Below, in pieces: positions 47,954 to 58,340 of a DNA stretch of 64,000 nucleotides. Below the pieces are notes generated by a model. It saw only the letters and a program-made list of their open reading frames with translations, was not told the origin of the DNA and ran no database searches. How positions within the stretch are numbered: position 1 is the first letter of the stretch; the number at the start of each line of letters is the position of its first letter. The position numbers were made by a program, and so were the translations under genes. This stretch comes from CAVYGM01 sp963768025. Lineage in GTDB: Bacteria > Bacteroidota > Bacteroidia > Cytophagales > Spirosomataceae. The stretch is taken from positions 1-64,000 of the forward strand of contig CAVYGM010000026.1 in the NCBI GenBank assembly GCA_963768025.1, read 5' to 3'.

Positions 47954-49345
47954 ATGAAGTCTTCACTGCTGTCCGAATTTTCAACAATGACAAGAACCAC
48001 CTGGAAGAAAAAGGTCGAAAAAGAACTAAAAGGGCGCGCCTGGCGGAATTACTTTTCCAACCAGCTACTTCATCTGGTATTGAACCCTACTACGTGGAGA
48101 CTGAACTGCCCGCGCGGGAGATACGCCAGGAAATTCAGGGTTGTCAACGATCACGCCCGGGTTGGCTCACGGTACCCGCTATCACATTTGATTCGCCACT
48201 GGTAGTCAATCAGGAGGTTCGAACACCAGCTGGAAGGGGGGGCGGATGGGGTATGGCTGGCTGTGGGGACAAGTCGCTTGTTCATCTGGAATTGACCAAA
48301 GCCCTCACATACGATTCGACTCACCGACACACCCATTTTTCTGGATTCCTCCGAGTCGCCGGTCGGCATCGTGATTACTGAGCTCAGCCAGGGTCGGGCT
48401 ATTATCTGAAAGGAGGAATCGTGTACGATCCCCTGGCAGCCTGGATGCGAACAGGTACATCTCCCCAGAAGGCTTTTGATGAAATTGTCTCAGGCATGGG
48501 TGCCGACCAAAACTGATGCGGGAGTTTCGATCCTACACGGTCGAGAGCCACTTGTTTCACGAAGCCGGAGCGGATGTGGTTCAGGAACTGGCCTACACGC
48601 TGTCTTCTTTTGTTACCTGCCTGGACCAACTGACCGAACGGGGTATTTCACCGCTACTTGCCGCCAATCGTATGCTTTTTTCTATGTCAGTTGGTACCGG
48701 ACTACCTCACGGAAATCGCCAAATTGAGAGCACTAAGGTACCTCTACCGGCAAATTACCCGTGCCTACGGCTTGCCCGATGACTGTGTCAGGCATACGAT
48801 TCATTGCCGAAATTCCCGGTCTGTTCCAGTCGTTCCGTTCGCCCCACACCAATAGATCCGGGCCAGTGCCGAGGCCATGAGTGCCGTTATGGGTGGCTGT
48901 GATGTGCTCACGTTGGACCCTACGACGCGTCCTTTGCGGAACCCACCGAATTTTCGGAGCGGATGGCTCGTAATGTTTCCTTGATTATGAAAAATGAAAG
49001 CTACCTGGATAAGGTGGCTGATCCGGCGGCGGGATCCTATTCCCTGGAAGTCCTGACCCAGAAGTTGGCCGACGCAGCCTGGGAGAAGTTCCTGGAACTA
49101 GAGGAAACAGGGCGGTTTGATGCAAGGCATTTGAAAAAAACATAATTCAAGAGGCTATTTCAGAGACTCCTGGACGACCAGGGTTGAAGCCTATCCAAAG
49201 CGGTAAAGTACTGGTCGGGATGAATAAATTCAGGGAGGAAGGGACAGAGGATGCCCCATCCCCATCGATGTACCAAACCAGGACCTTACCCCCCAATGGG
49301 AGTACGGTTTACTGGCTGCCCGAACGTCTGGACGATATGTCTTAA
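47954..49345 (+). CDS. mutA: Methylmalonyl-CoA mutase small subunit, many frameshifts
   Basis: About 464 codons in broken pieces. Recognisable segments are the N-terminus TTWKKKVEKELKG, a middle with GWLTVPAITFDSPLVVNQE, and the C-terminus MARNVSLIMKNESYLDKVADPAAGSYSLEVLTQKLADAAWEKFLELEE, ending KVLVGMNKF...STVYWLPERLDD. MutA is the non-catalytic partner of MutB in conversion between succinyl-CoA and (R)-methylmalonyl-CoA (propionate metabolism). It precedes mutB by 15 bp, the standard order. I cannot separate decay from sequencing error here, but essential neighbours are also broken. The real length cannot be fixed from this sequence. Confidence 0.8.
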
Positions 49346-49360
49346 GTCTCTAGCATCGCG

Positions 49361-51516
49361 ATGAAACCACTATTCCCACAAACCTGGAAACCAGTAAGCC
49401 AAAAGATAGGTGCACCAGTGACACGCCAAACCCTACCTGACCTCGGAAGGGAATCAAGCTCAAAGACCCGCTACGAAGAACGCAGGATCTGGCGGAGCCA
49501 GTCACCTTGGATTTGGGGCCGGAGCTCCGCCTTACCTACGCGGACCCTACGCCAGTATGTATGTACAGCGGCCCTGGACCATCCGGCAGTACGCAGGCTT
49601 TTCTACCGCCGAGGAATCCAATGCGTTTTACCGGCGCAACCTGGCCGCCGGACAGAAAGGCCTTTCGGTGGCCTTTGACCTGGCCACGCACCGGGGCTAC
49701 GACTCGGATCACCCCGGGTGGTGGGGGACGTGGGCAAAGCAGGAGTAGCCATCGACTCGGTGGAGGATATGAAGATCCTGTTCGATCAAATTCCGCTGGA
49801 TCAGATGTCGGTTTCGATGACCATGAACGGGGCGGTGATTCCGGTGATGGCCTTTTTTATAGTGGCCGCCGAGGAGCAGGGAGTACCTCTGGAACAACTT
49901 TCAGGAACCATTCAGAACGACATCCTGAAAGAGTTCATGGTGCGCAACACGTACATCTATCCCCCCCTGCCTTCCATGCGCATCATCGGGGATATTTTTG
50001 CCTATCACCTCCCAGCACATGCCCAAGTTCAACTCCATCAGCATCAGTGGGTACCACATGCACGAGGCGGGTGCTCCGGCCCATCTGGAACTTGCCTACA
50101 CCCTGGCCGATGGCTTGGAGTACCTTCGCACCGGGCTGGAAGCGCGGGCATGGCCATAGACGACTTTGCGCCCCGGCTGTCCTTTTTCTGGGGAATAGGC
50201 ATGAACCATTTTATGGAAATAGCCAAGTTGCGGGCCGGTCGAGTACTATGGGCCAAAATTGTGAAACACCTGGGGGCAATGAGACGACAAATCCATGGCC
50301 CTGCGCACCCATTGCCAAACCAGTGGATACAGCCTGACCGAGCAGGATCCCTTTCAACAATATTGCCCGTACCGCTCATTGAGGCTACGGCGGCGGTGTT
50401 GGGCCATACCCAGTCGCTGCACACCAATTCGCTGGATGAGGCCATGGCGCTGCCCACTGATTTCTCGGCCCGAATTGCCCGCAATACCCAGCTTTTTCTG
50501 CAGTACGAAACCGATATTCGCCAGGCCGTTGACCCGTGGGGCGGCTCGTACTACGTGGAGTACCTGACCGGGGAGCTGATCGAAAAAGCCTGGACCTTGA
50601 TTGAAGAAGTGGAAAACCTGGGCGGGATGGCGAAGGCTATCGAAACCGGTTTGCCCAAAATGCGGATTGAGGAAGCCGCTGCCCGCAAGCAAGCCCGGAT
50701 TGATTCTGGAAAGAGATATCATTGTGGGCGTGAATAAGTACCAGGTAGGTACCGAAGCAGGAAATTGATGTCCTTGACGATTGACAATCGACGCAGTACG
50801 GAATTCGCAGATTGCGCGCCTAAACCACATAAAAAGTACCCGGAACGCGCAGCACGTGTTAGAGGCGCTCGAGGCCTTGACCCAAGGTTGCCAGCAGACA
50901 GGGGGAACGGAGATGGAGAGTAACTTATTGGCTCTGGCCGTGCAAGCCGCTCGCGAACGGGCTACCCTGGGTGAGATTTCCGACGCAATGGAGAAAGTCT
51001 TCGGACGTTATAAAGCTACCATCAGATCTATTTCAGGGGTGTATAAAGCAGAAGTATCCGACGATGAAAATTTCCGGATGGCCCGGGAAATGGCCGACCA
51101 ATTTGCCGAGCTGGAAGGCAGTCGACCGCGCATCATGGTGGCCAAAATGGGCCAGGATGGCCACGACCGGGGCGCAAAGGTAATTGCTACCAGCTTCGCG
51201 GACCTTGGTTTTGACGTGGATATTGGCCCACTTTTCCAGACGCCGGAAGAGGTAGCCCGGCAGGCCAGCCGAAAATGATGTGCACGTGGTGGGGGCGTCA
51301 AGCTTGGCGGCTGGCCATAAAACCCTGGTGCCCCAACTGATCGGCGAGCTGAATAAATCGGACGCGGGGATATTTTGGTGATTGCCGGGTGGAGTGATTC
51401 CCGCCCAGGACTATCAATTTTTGTACGATGCAGGTGTAAAAGGGATTTTTGGGCCAGGTACGGTGATTTCAATCGCCGCACAAAAAATACTACAAGTACT
51501 TCTTGACCAAAATTGA
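49361..51516 (+). CDS. mutB: Methylmalonyl-CoA mutase large (catalytic) subunit, many frameshifts
   Basis: About 718 codons. MutB is the adenosylcobalamin-dependent catalytic subunit. Clear segments are YVQRPWTIRQYAGFSTAEESN with AFYRRNLAAGQKGLSVAFDLATHRGYDSDHP, MSVSMTMNGAVIPVMAFFI, GTIQNDILKEF, and the VDPWGGSYYVE block. The C-terminal B12 domain has MGQDGHDRGAKVIA (DxHxxG cobalamin ligand) and VVGASSLAAGHKTLV. At least half a dozen frame breaks occur; one at 50006 is an extra C after TAT, which fits a TAT/TAC merge. The enzyme is expected to be functional in the organism. The DUF2971 gene follows after 12 bp. Confidence 0.92.
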
Positions 51517-51528
51517 AAACAATAGCCT

Positions 51529-52350
51529 ATGGATACTGAGGAATGGGTACCTAGGTACCTGTATAAGTACGTAACTTATGATGGGCTAATAAGGCTCCTG
51601 ACCAACGGTAAGGTCAGATTCACTCAGCCATCCCATTTCAACGATCCATTTGAATTTTTACCTGCAATTCATAAAAGCAGTATAAAGAAAATAATAAGGA
51701 GGGGGCTGCTGGCCGAACGCACCACTACCTTTAAAGAATACGATGATGATGCGTTCCTGGCGGGCCTTTCGAAGGCCCTATACAATGAAGAAGGACTTTC
51801 CCAAACTAATCGTGAATTATACGAGAATTACTTGAAGGAATGGGATAAAACTATGGGAGTTTTTTGCCTGACATCTGATCCATCTAACATTCTGATGTGG
51901 TCGCATTATGCCAGTGAATTTAGAGGTGGTGTGTTGGGGTTGAGAACCGACAGCTCTTTTTTTCGAGAAGACAATGACCTCAATCTAGTGGAGGTTGGGT
52001 ACAGAAAAAAGAGGCCGATAGTGGTTATCGATCAAAATAAATATCAGAGGTTTAGGAATCAATCACTAACTCACGAGATATTTGCCATAAAATCGAATGA
52101 CTGGGCCTACGAAAAAGAATTCAGGATGTTTAGTTTACTCTCAAAAATCAAAGCTGAACCAGATAACCCTTCTTTGTATCTCGTTCAGCTTCCCCAAGAT
52201 TCACCTTACAGTGTAATTCTGGGCCCCAGAATGGAAGAATCACATAAGGAGAATATTGAAAGAATTAAAAACACCTATTTCAAAGATATTTTCCTTTGTA
52301 ATGCTATTTTAGACTCGCATTCCTTCAAAGTCAATATCATCAAAAGTTAA
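51529..52350 (+). CDS. DUF2971 domain-containing protein
   Basis: 273 residues, intact. The DUF2971 pattern is present: YLYKYVTYDGLIRLL, a QPSHFNDPFEF motif (about 35-45), GVFCLTSDPSNILMWSHYASEFRG (about 115-140), and WAYEKEFRMF (about 195). The function is unknown; family members are scattered, sometimes next to mobile or defence genes. Here it lies 12 bp behind mutB on the same strand. Its stop shares the palindrome TTAA (52347-52350) with the stop of the convergent neighbour. Confidence 0.88.
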   Translation: MDTEEWVPRYLYKYVTYDGLIRLLTNGKVRFTQPSHFNDPFEFLPAIHKSSIKKIIRRGLLAERTTTFKEYDDDAFLAGLSKALYNEEGLSQTNRELYENYLKEWDKTMGVFCLTSDPSNILMWSHYASEFRGGVLGLRTDSSFFREDNDLNLVEVGYRKKRPIVVIDQNKYQRFRNQSLTHEIFAIKSNDWAYEKEFRMFSLLSKIKAEPDNPSLYLVQLPQDSPYSVILGPRMEESHKENIERIKNTYFKDIFLCNAILDSHSFKVNIIKS

Positions 52351-53513
52351 TCACGCTTCCAGTCGGATGGCAATAGGTTGGCAAAGCGGTCATTGCCGAG
52401 GTCACCGGCTATTTCGAAACCCATGGGCATCACCACCCACCCTTGTGGGTTGATCACAATATAGCCATTTGGCAGGGTGATCAAGGTGTAGGCATACGAC
52501 ATGTCGGTGTAGGGAGAACGGTCCCGCTTGTTCATATTGAAAACTTCCAGTTTGGTGCCCGACACCACCAATCGTTCCGTTTCCAACTCCCCAGGTCGGA
52601 TAAGCTGAGAGCCTCTAATCTCTTCGATTCGATTATGAATATGGTTTTTGATGGGGTTAAGGCCATTGGACGACCGGACGGTATTGAACATCCGAAGCGA
52701 GTCCGGAATTTCCTGAAAAACCCTAAAACCGTATTCTCTGAGGCTGTCGGTTACCATGCCGGTCAATAATTGTTTCAGCGAACCTTGATAGGCTATTTTT
52801 TGATTGGCTCGCCACAGCTTTTTTTGCTCCTCATTTTCGGGTTTCATCAACTCAAACCGCGTGTTGCCTCCGTAAAATACCTTTCCCTCAAAAAAGTCAA
52901 AATCGTACAAATCCTGGTGGATAATGTAGCCCAGCGCCCTATTTTCAATAATTAACGGGCTATTCGTCTGCGCCATTAAATGACCGTCATCTTCCTGGGA
53001 GATGCGCAGTACGTCGGGGTTCCGAATGGTGCAAAGCTTACTAAACCGCCCCGTGCCCAATAGCTCCCGCGTGATGATTTTGAGGTACTGCTCCCGCTTT
53101 TTACCTTTTTTGGAATAAATTACCACCCCTTCCAGCTCCATTCCTTCCCGCATTTTGAAAAGCACCGTTTTACGCCCAGGTGTTTCAAAACGCAGCGTTT
53201 GCTTCAAAGGGGTATACCCCAGCAGTGACACCGCAATCTCCATGCTCCCGATGGGCAAGTTGGACAGGGTATAGGCCCCATTCTCGTTGGTGGTGGTGCC
53301 AATGGAAGAATTATTCAGATATACATTGGCGTAGGGTAGGGGCTTACCCGTTTTATCGTCCGTAACGGTTCCGCTTATTGTCACGGTTGTCGATTGGCCC
53401 CAGCTGAATGAATTTAGAAGGCAAAACAGGATAGCCAGGCCCAGGTGGCCCTTGTAGGGTATAAGGTTGAAATCGTGATTCAAGAGACGTAGAAAAAGTG
53501 AATTTTGGTCCAA
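52347..53513 (-). CDS. Carboxypeptidase-regulatory-like domain envelope protein
   Basis: Up to 388 residues. An N-terminal hydrophobic signal (LAILFCLLNSFSWGQ) is followed by a CarboxypepD_reg-like beta-sandwich (about 45-130: GTVTDDKTGKPLPYANVYL, GAYTLSNLPIGSMEI). A ~250-residue C-terminal domain of unknown function resembles those of periplasmic or TonB-associated Bacteroidota proteins. No plug/barrel follows. There is no ATG start: TTG at 53513 or TTG at 53483. A TAnnTTTG box at 53518-53511 favours 53483. Intact frame. Confidence 0.82.
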   Translation of the reverse strand: MDQNSLFLRLLNHDFNLIPYKGHLGLAILFCLLNSFSWGQSTTVTISGTVTDDKTGKPLPYANVYLNNSSIGTTTNENGAYTLSNLPIGSMEIAVSLLGYTPLKQTLRFETPGRKTVLFKMREGMELEGVVIYSKKGKKREQYLKIITRELLGTGRFSKLCTIRNPDVLRISQEDDGHLMAQTNSPLIIENRALGYIIHQDLYDFDFFEGKVFYGGNTRFELMKPENEEQKKLWRANQKIAYQGSLKQLLTGMVTDSLREYGFRVFQEIPDSLRMFNTVRSSNGLNPIKNHIHNRIEEIRGSQLIRPGELETERLVVSGTKLEVFNMNKRDRSPYTDMSYAYTLITLPNGYIVINPQGWVVMPMGFEIAGDLGNDRFANLLPSDWKRD

Positions 53514-53518
53514 AAATA
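53511..53518 (-). promoter_or_regulatory. Putative -7 box for the carboxypeptidase-regulatory-like gene
   Basis: TATTTTTG on the minus strand (53518-53511). If used, the transcript starts near 53504 and the TTG at 53483 becomes the probable start codon. Confidence 0.35.
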
Positions 53519-53593
53519 AAACCTAAAATTGGAAATTTAACCCCTTATCATTCCATCGATAAGTCAAATAAAGAGGCATTGGGATCAAAAAAC

Positions 53594-55230
53594 TCACACG
53601 CCTGCTTCTTTTTGAAAGCTCCTGATCTGGGCCGAATATTCCTCCACATGTTGTAGCTCCTGCTCCTTATCCCACCCCAATTCCAGGGCCATTAGGCTGG
53701 CCACTTCGGGCAGACAAGCCAGAGTAGCCTGCCAATCCGTAATTTCAAGCCGGATTCGGCGGGCAAAGAAATCACGGGGTGTTACGGCCATTTCGTAGCG
53801 GGCTGTATAGATAACCTCGGCCTTGATGTAGGGATATTTTTCAATCAGCCGTTCGCTCCACGTGGGGTTGCCTTGAATGAGGCGGGTAACCTTGCTGGCC
53901 CGCGAACCATATTTCAAAAGCAGGTGCTCGACAGGTGTCCTCCGCGAGGCCCGTTTTCTTTTGTAATATTCTCCACTCTTCGTACAAGAAATCTTCACTG
54001 CCCGCCAACAGGTGATCGGCGGTGAGGCAGGGATTGGATTGGCCCAGTATCGTACTCCGCCGTATCGATGGCGTCCTTGGCCATAAGCCGGTAGGTGGTC
54101 CATTTGCCACCCAACAGACTGACCAAATTAGATACTTCATCGTGTTCTACCTCATGGTCGCGGGTGAGGCCTTTGGTGGATTTGGTAGGATCGGCTGCCA
54201 ACAAGGGCCGTAGCCCCCCAAACCCCGCTTTTACCTCACTCAGAAGGGGAGGCTTTTGCAAATAGGGGCGCAGCGTATCCAGCAGAAACTCCGCCTCCTT
54301 TTCATCCAGGACGGGTTCCTCCGTTAGGGCGGTATATTCGGTGTCCGTCGTGCCTACCAGCAATTGGCCTTCGAAAGGTATGGCAAATACCACCCGGCCA
54401 TCGGTGGTTTTGGGTATCAGCATCGCATCGTTGCTTTGGAGGGTTTCGTACGGCAGAATCACGTGTACCCCTTTACTGGGTCGCATGCGGATCGGTAGGG
54501 CAGGATTAGCTAGTGTTCGGATGAAGTCGGCCGAAGTACCCGTACAATTGATGAACAAATCGGCCTTTATTTGGAAACTGTCACCGGCGAGGGTATCCTT
54601 GGCCCGAACCGACTGAAGCCGGTTGGCTGAATCTTTATCAAAAGCAACGACTTCCAAATAATTCGCTACCGCCACCCCTAATTCCTGCGCTGACTGAACG
54701 ATGGCCAGGCAGTAGCGGGCGTCATCGTGTTGCCCATCGTAGTACAGGACCGCACTGTGTAGCTTATCTTTATTGAGGGCGGGCATCCGCTCCATCACTT
54801 CCTTTTTGGACAGCCACTTTCCCTTGGGTAAGGTATCGTCATTGGCAAACCAGTCGTACATTTTTAAGCCGATACTGTAATAAAGTCCCTCTACCCAGGA
54901 AAAAACCGGCGTGAGCAGGGCAAGTGGTCGGGCCAGGTGGGGTGCATTTTTAATCACGATCCTTCGTTCTTCCAGTCCGTGCCGAACCTGCTTGAGCTGG
55001 GCGAAATCAAGTTTGGTAAAGGCTTGTTCAAGGTACCTTACCCCGCCATGAATCAGTTTGGTGGAGCGTGATGAAGTTTCGGAAGCAAAGTCTTTCCGGT
55101 CTATCAAGGCTACTTTATACCCTCGGAGCACGGCATCCAGTGCGCATCCGGCCCCGCTGGCCCCACTTCCTATTATGCATATATCAAATTTTTCGGATTT
55201 TAATCGGGCAAGGTTATCAGTACGATTCAT
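53594..55230 (-). CDS. glpD: Glycerol-3-phosphate dehydrogenase/oxidase, frameshifted
   Basis: About 545 codons. GlpD is a membrane-associated FAD enzyme that oxidises sn-glycerol-3-phosphate to DHAP and feeds the quinone pool. The FAD Rossmann motif IIGSGASGAGCALDA lies near residue 18, then SSRSTKLIHGGVRYLE, then GGKWTTYRLMAKDAID near 390. The C-terminal domain is present in other frames (EDTVEHLLLKYGSRA, PRDFFARRIRLEI). Frame breaks occur near 54060 and at 53933; the latter is an extra T after ACC, consistent with an ACC/ACT merge. I chose ATG 55230 (MNRTDNLARL). Confidence 0.92.
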
Positions 55231-55263
55231 GAAAATGGAATAAGGTGGGTATGCGTAAAGTAT

Positions 55264-55271
55264 CAAAAATA
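55264..55271 (-). promoter_or_regulatory. Putative -7 box of glpD
   Basis: TATTTTTG on the minus strand (55271-55264), 34 bp before the glpD ATG; the -33 region is a T-run instead of a clean TTTG. Confidence 0.4.
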
Positions 55272-55516
55272 CGATCTTTTGGGCGGCTAAAAAAACTAGT
55301 GACTGGCTAATCCAAGGATTGGGGAAAAAGGTCGCAAAATTAGCTGAGTGCCTAATCCGCTGGTGAGGGTAATGGGAGAAACCATACTGTCAGGCTTGAG
55401 CTACAGTCAATTGATTGGGGTGACTAATAATTTCTGATTCCCCTTATGAGGATTAGATATACGGCTAATCTAGTACTTTTATTGTCAAGTTAGCCATTGA
55501 CCCTTCCCCAAAACCT

Positions 55517-56071
55517 ATGAAAACGCTCCGAAAATTATCCAGCTGGTTTTATGACCATGCCACTGGCCGGCTTGTTCTGTTTTTTTTGGTACTTCTCCTG
55601 CCGTTCAGTGCTTATATTTTTCCGACGATGCAGAAAAAAATGGGTCAGGGAGAACAAGCAGATGTCCTTGATATTCATTTCGGATTCACCAGCTCCGAAG
55701 CTTCCGAAGTTCTTGACAAAATGGGGGAGCAGGGGAGGGGTATTTACCAAATCACCGAACTGGTAGTGGACAGCCTTTACCCGATACTATACACATTTTT
55801 CCTCATTTTTCTTCTTTCCCTACTTGTGAAAAAAGTCCCATTCAGGGATACCCGACTGTCGCTCCTAAACTTATTTCCACTTCTGACGACTCTTTTTGAT
55901 TTTTCTGAAAATACCGGGATAGTCACCCTCATTAACCAATTCCCTACCCTGTCGCCTACCACCGTGCTGTTCACGTCCTTGGCTAATATGGGAAAATGGG
56001 GAACCGCGATAATTACGGTCCTGCTCATCCTGGCAGGAACTTTTCTCTTTTTCAAGAACCGAAAGAAGTAG
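55517..56071 (+). CDS. Four-helix membrane protein of unknown function
   Basis: 184 residues with four predicted transmembrane segments (about 18-37, 88-106, 118-135 and 158-178) and an extracytoplasmic loop between the first two (GEQADVLDIHFGFTSSEASEVLDKMGEQGR). The C-terminus is basic (FFKNRKK), positive-inside. No catalytic motif; I recognise only that similar small polytopic proteins occur in many bacteria. Single gene, divergent from glpD. Confidence 0.75.
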   Translation: MKTLRKLSSWFYDHATGRLVLFFLVLLLPFSAYIFPTMQKKMGQGEQADVLDIHFGFTSSEASEVLDKMGEQGRGIYQITELVVDSLYPILYTFFLIFLLSLLVKKVPFRDTRLSLLNLFPLLTTLFDFSENTGIVTLINQFPTLSPTTVLFTSLANMGKWGTAIITVLLILAGTFLFFKNRKK

Positions 56072-56401
56072 ATTTCTAGCTGCATGTCAAGGCGTTGTCC
56101 GTTGTGGCTCAGTACCGGAGCTACTATCTGTATTTTCCCAGGCCATTGTAGCGGCGCTTCTGATTAGACTATTTTTGTCCAGGTACCTTCACCAATTTTC
56201 CTGCTTTGGGTGAGACATTTTTCTTTGGTGGATAAGACCAAAATTTGCAGAACTTCTGGATAGGATTGATCGTTTCTACTAGCAAATATCCCAAGGAAAG
56301 AAACTGTACCTAAGAAGGCGATAGATCGGTATATTTTTTTTATATTTAAGTCCAATAGAACCAATAATTAGGAAACACCAACCACTAAAATATCCGCTTG
56401 A
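56072..56401. other. Intergenic region upstream of the universal stress protein
   Basis: 330 bases. AT-rich toward the 3' end, with TATATTTA near 56340 as a possible 7/8 -7 box. I see no ORF, RNA gene or repeat that I can support. Confidence 0.4.
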
Positions 56402-57262
56402 ATGAAAAAAATAGTGCTTCTGACCGACTATTCCAAAGCCTCCCGAAACGCAGTGTTTTATACTGTCAGGCTTTACCACGAGATTCCCTGTGAAATTAGA
56501 GTAGTGCATTCCTATGAATTACTACCCGACTCCACGGGAATTATGGATGAGGAAATTGCCAAAATTGCCGCCACCGGGATGGAAGAGTTTTTGTTGGAAT
56601 TGAAGCAGGATTTGGTTGGGGATTCCCACTCGTTCGAAGGGCTTACATTTGCTGGAAACCTCAGCCTCACGGTGAGCGAACTTTATGAAAAGGATCCTTT
56701 TGACGTGCTAGTGGTGGGAGCCAGTGGAAGTGGTAACAGTGTGAGGCTCGGAAGTGTAGCCACCCAAATGATTCGAGCGGCCCCGTGTCCGGTCCTCGTG
56801 GTACCCGTCCAAACTGACGTTAAACGTATAGTGAAGATCGTTGTGGTTACTGACTATTCTAATTTCAGCTCACCCGATGTATTTGCACCGGTAAAAGAGT
56901 TGATGGCCGAAGGGCAAAAAGAATTGGTTTTTTTGAGTATTCTCAAAAAGGATGAGTCTCCGGAGGAGGTAGATTCCCACCGGCAGAGCCTTTTGAATGC
57001 ATACTTTGAGTGGTATAAGCCCTTACATTACTACATGAAGGATGGCTCTACCCTGGGAGGAATAGAAGACTACCTTGAAACCCACAAAACAGATCTGCTG
57101 GTAACAATAGCGCACCACACGAGTCTTTGGGATATTCTTTTGAACAGAAGTACTAGTCGGATTTTAGCGTATCAGGCGGAGGTACCTTTGTTGGTACTTC
57201 AAGAAGGCACTTCCGGAGATTCGGACGTGCCAGGCACAATGGACTTGAATGTCATACTTTAA
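56402..57262 (+). CDS. Universal stress protein, tandem UspA domains
   Basis: 286 residues forming two Usp domains (about 1-140 and 143-275). The first has an ATP-binding pattern: IVLLTDYSKASRNA, and GASGSGNSVRLGSVA with ATQMIRAAPCPVLVVP (G-x-x-G ... GS). The second keeps VVVTDYSNFSS and a degenerate loop LNRSTSRILAYQAEVPLLVL, so only the first may bind nucleotide. Usp proteins modulate stress survival; targets are unknown. A 130-residue hypothetical gene follows by 14 bp. Confidence 0.92.
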   Translation: MKKIVLLTDYSKASRNAVFYTVRLYHEIPCEIRVVHSYELLPDSTGIMDEEIAKIAATGMEEFLLELKQDLVGDSHSFEGLTFAGNLSLTVSELYEKDPFDVLVVGASGSGNSVRLGSVATQMIRAAPCPVLVVPVQTDVKRIVKIVVVTDYSNFSSPDVFAPVKELMAEGQKELVFLSILKKDESPEEVDSHRQSLLNAYFEWYKPLHYYMKDGSTLGGIEDYLETHKTDLLVTIAHHTSLWDILLNRSTSRILAYQAEVPLLVLQEGTSGDSDVPGTMDLNVIL

Positions 57263-57276
57263 GAACTCAACTAAAA

Positions 57277-57669
57277 ATGGAAAAGACAAGAAATTGTGAA
57301 TACTTTGAGCATTTGTTGTGGCAAAATGAGCTGGAATACAACCGGCGGGAATTGGCAATTTTCGAGAGTTTTTTGATAAATAATGTGGCCAGAATTCCCG
57401 CTCCCCAGTACCAGGATTTTATGAGTCAGCTGCATGATTTTTTACGAAAAATCAATCTAATTCTGGCCGAATTTTCTGCCGAAAAAAAGAGTATTGAGGA
57501 GCGTATGGCGCTTCGGCCTAAATCTGATCTGCCCGGCAAAAGCTCTCAAAAGGGTATTGCGAAGGAATGCATGAGGTACCTACGGGAAGAAATGTTTTAC
57601 TACGAACAGAATTATCGGGGGTTCCGCACCCGTTTTTGTGGCTTAGCGGGAGCGCTGGAACATGCATGA
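57277..57669 (+). CDS. Small helical protein of unknown function
   Basis: 130 residues, soluble, charged and helical (for example NELEYNRRELAIFESFL and LHDFLRKINLILAEFSAEKKSIEERM). There is a Lys/Ser-rich loop in the middle and aromatic residues near the C-terminus (EEMFYYEQNYRGFRTRF). No known motif. It begins 14 bp after the universal stress protein on the same strand, suggesting a shared stress-related role by context only. Confidence 0.65.
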   Translation: MEKTRNCEYFEHLLWQNELEYNRRELAIFESFLINNVARIPAPQYQDFMSQLHDFLRKINLILAEFSAEKKSIEERMALRPKSDLPGKSSQKGIAKECMRYLREEMFYYEQNYRGFRTRFCGLAGALEHA

Positions 57670-57802
57670 TCTGCACGCGGTGGTTGGTGATGCCGAATGT
57701 GACCAAATAATTAATTTTCGTCAGAAACTTGATTGACGCGCCAAAACAGGTAGTTTTGGATAAATTAATGGAAACAGGTATTCACTTTAAACTAAAAAAA
57801 CA

Positions 57803-58262
57803 ATGGGATTAATTTCGTTTTTAAAAGGAGTAGGGGAGAAAATTTTCAAAAAAGAAGAAACTGCAGCCGCTACTCCTGAAGTCAGAACCGCTTCGTGCCA
57901 GTGCCCTTTTGGCTCACGTCAAATCATTGGGTCTACCTTATAATTCTATTTCGGTAAAAACCTCCGGAGATACCGTCATTCTGGAAGGTGAAGTGGCCAA
58001 GCAGGAAGATTCGGAGAAAATTTCCCTTGCCGTTGGTAACGTAGAAGGCGTAGCCGTAGTGGACAATCGGATGTCTGTGGCCGAACCTGCTCCGGAAGCC
58101 AAGTACCATACGGTAGAAAAGGGCGATACCCTCTCGAAAATTGCCAAGGAGTACTACGGTGATATGATGAAATATCCCGCAATATTTGAAGCGAACAAGC
58201 CCATGCTCACCCATCCCGACAAGATTTATCCAGGTCAGGTGCTGCGCATACCCGAGCAATAA
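57803..58262 (+). CDS. BON-LysM domain protein (LysM-like), one frameshift
   Basis: About 152 residues: a short N-terminus (MGLISFLKGVGEKIF), a BON-like region (about 35-90, with SVKTSGDTVILEGEVAKQEDSEKISLAVGNVEGV), and a C-terminal LysM motif (about 103-151: YHTVEKGDTLSKIAKEYYGD and HPDKIYPGQVLRIP). It resembles YgaU/Kbp-type proteins, a potassium-binding family in E. coli. The frame breaks at 57890: ACC followed by an extra G. Without it the reading is EVRTLRASALLAHVKS. ACC/ACG merge pattern. Confidence 0.9.
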
Positions 58263-58283
58263 GGAGCAGATACAACCTTATGC

Positions 58284-58332
58284 ATAACGAAAGAGCTCCC
58301 GCTGCATCATGCCACGGGAGCTCTTTCGTTAT
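58284..58332. terminator. Strong bidirectional terminator between LysM and VWA genes
   Basis: A perfect 18-bp stem (58284-58301 with 58315-58332), a 13-base loop, GC core GAGCTCCCG. It sits between the convergent stops at 58262 and 58341. Confidence 0.9.
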
Positions 58333-58340
58333 GGGCCGTT

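Noticed and set aside
47954..51516. Natural pseudogenisation of mutA-mutB.
   Set aside because: Not ruled out, but essential genes nearby (dnaA, pheT, suf genes) are broken in the same manner and every conserved block of MutB is still present, so sequence error is the simpler explanation.
51529..52350. DUF2971 as evidence of a defence island.
   Set aside because: Its surroundings are core metabolism with no nuclease, methyltransferase, toxin or mobile element.
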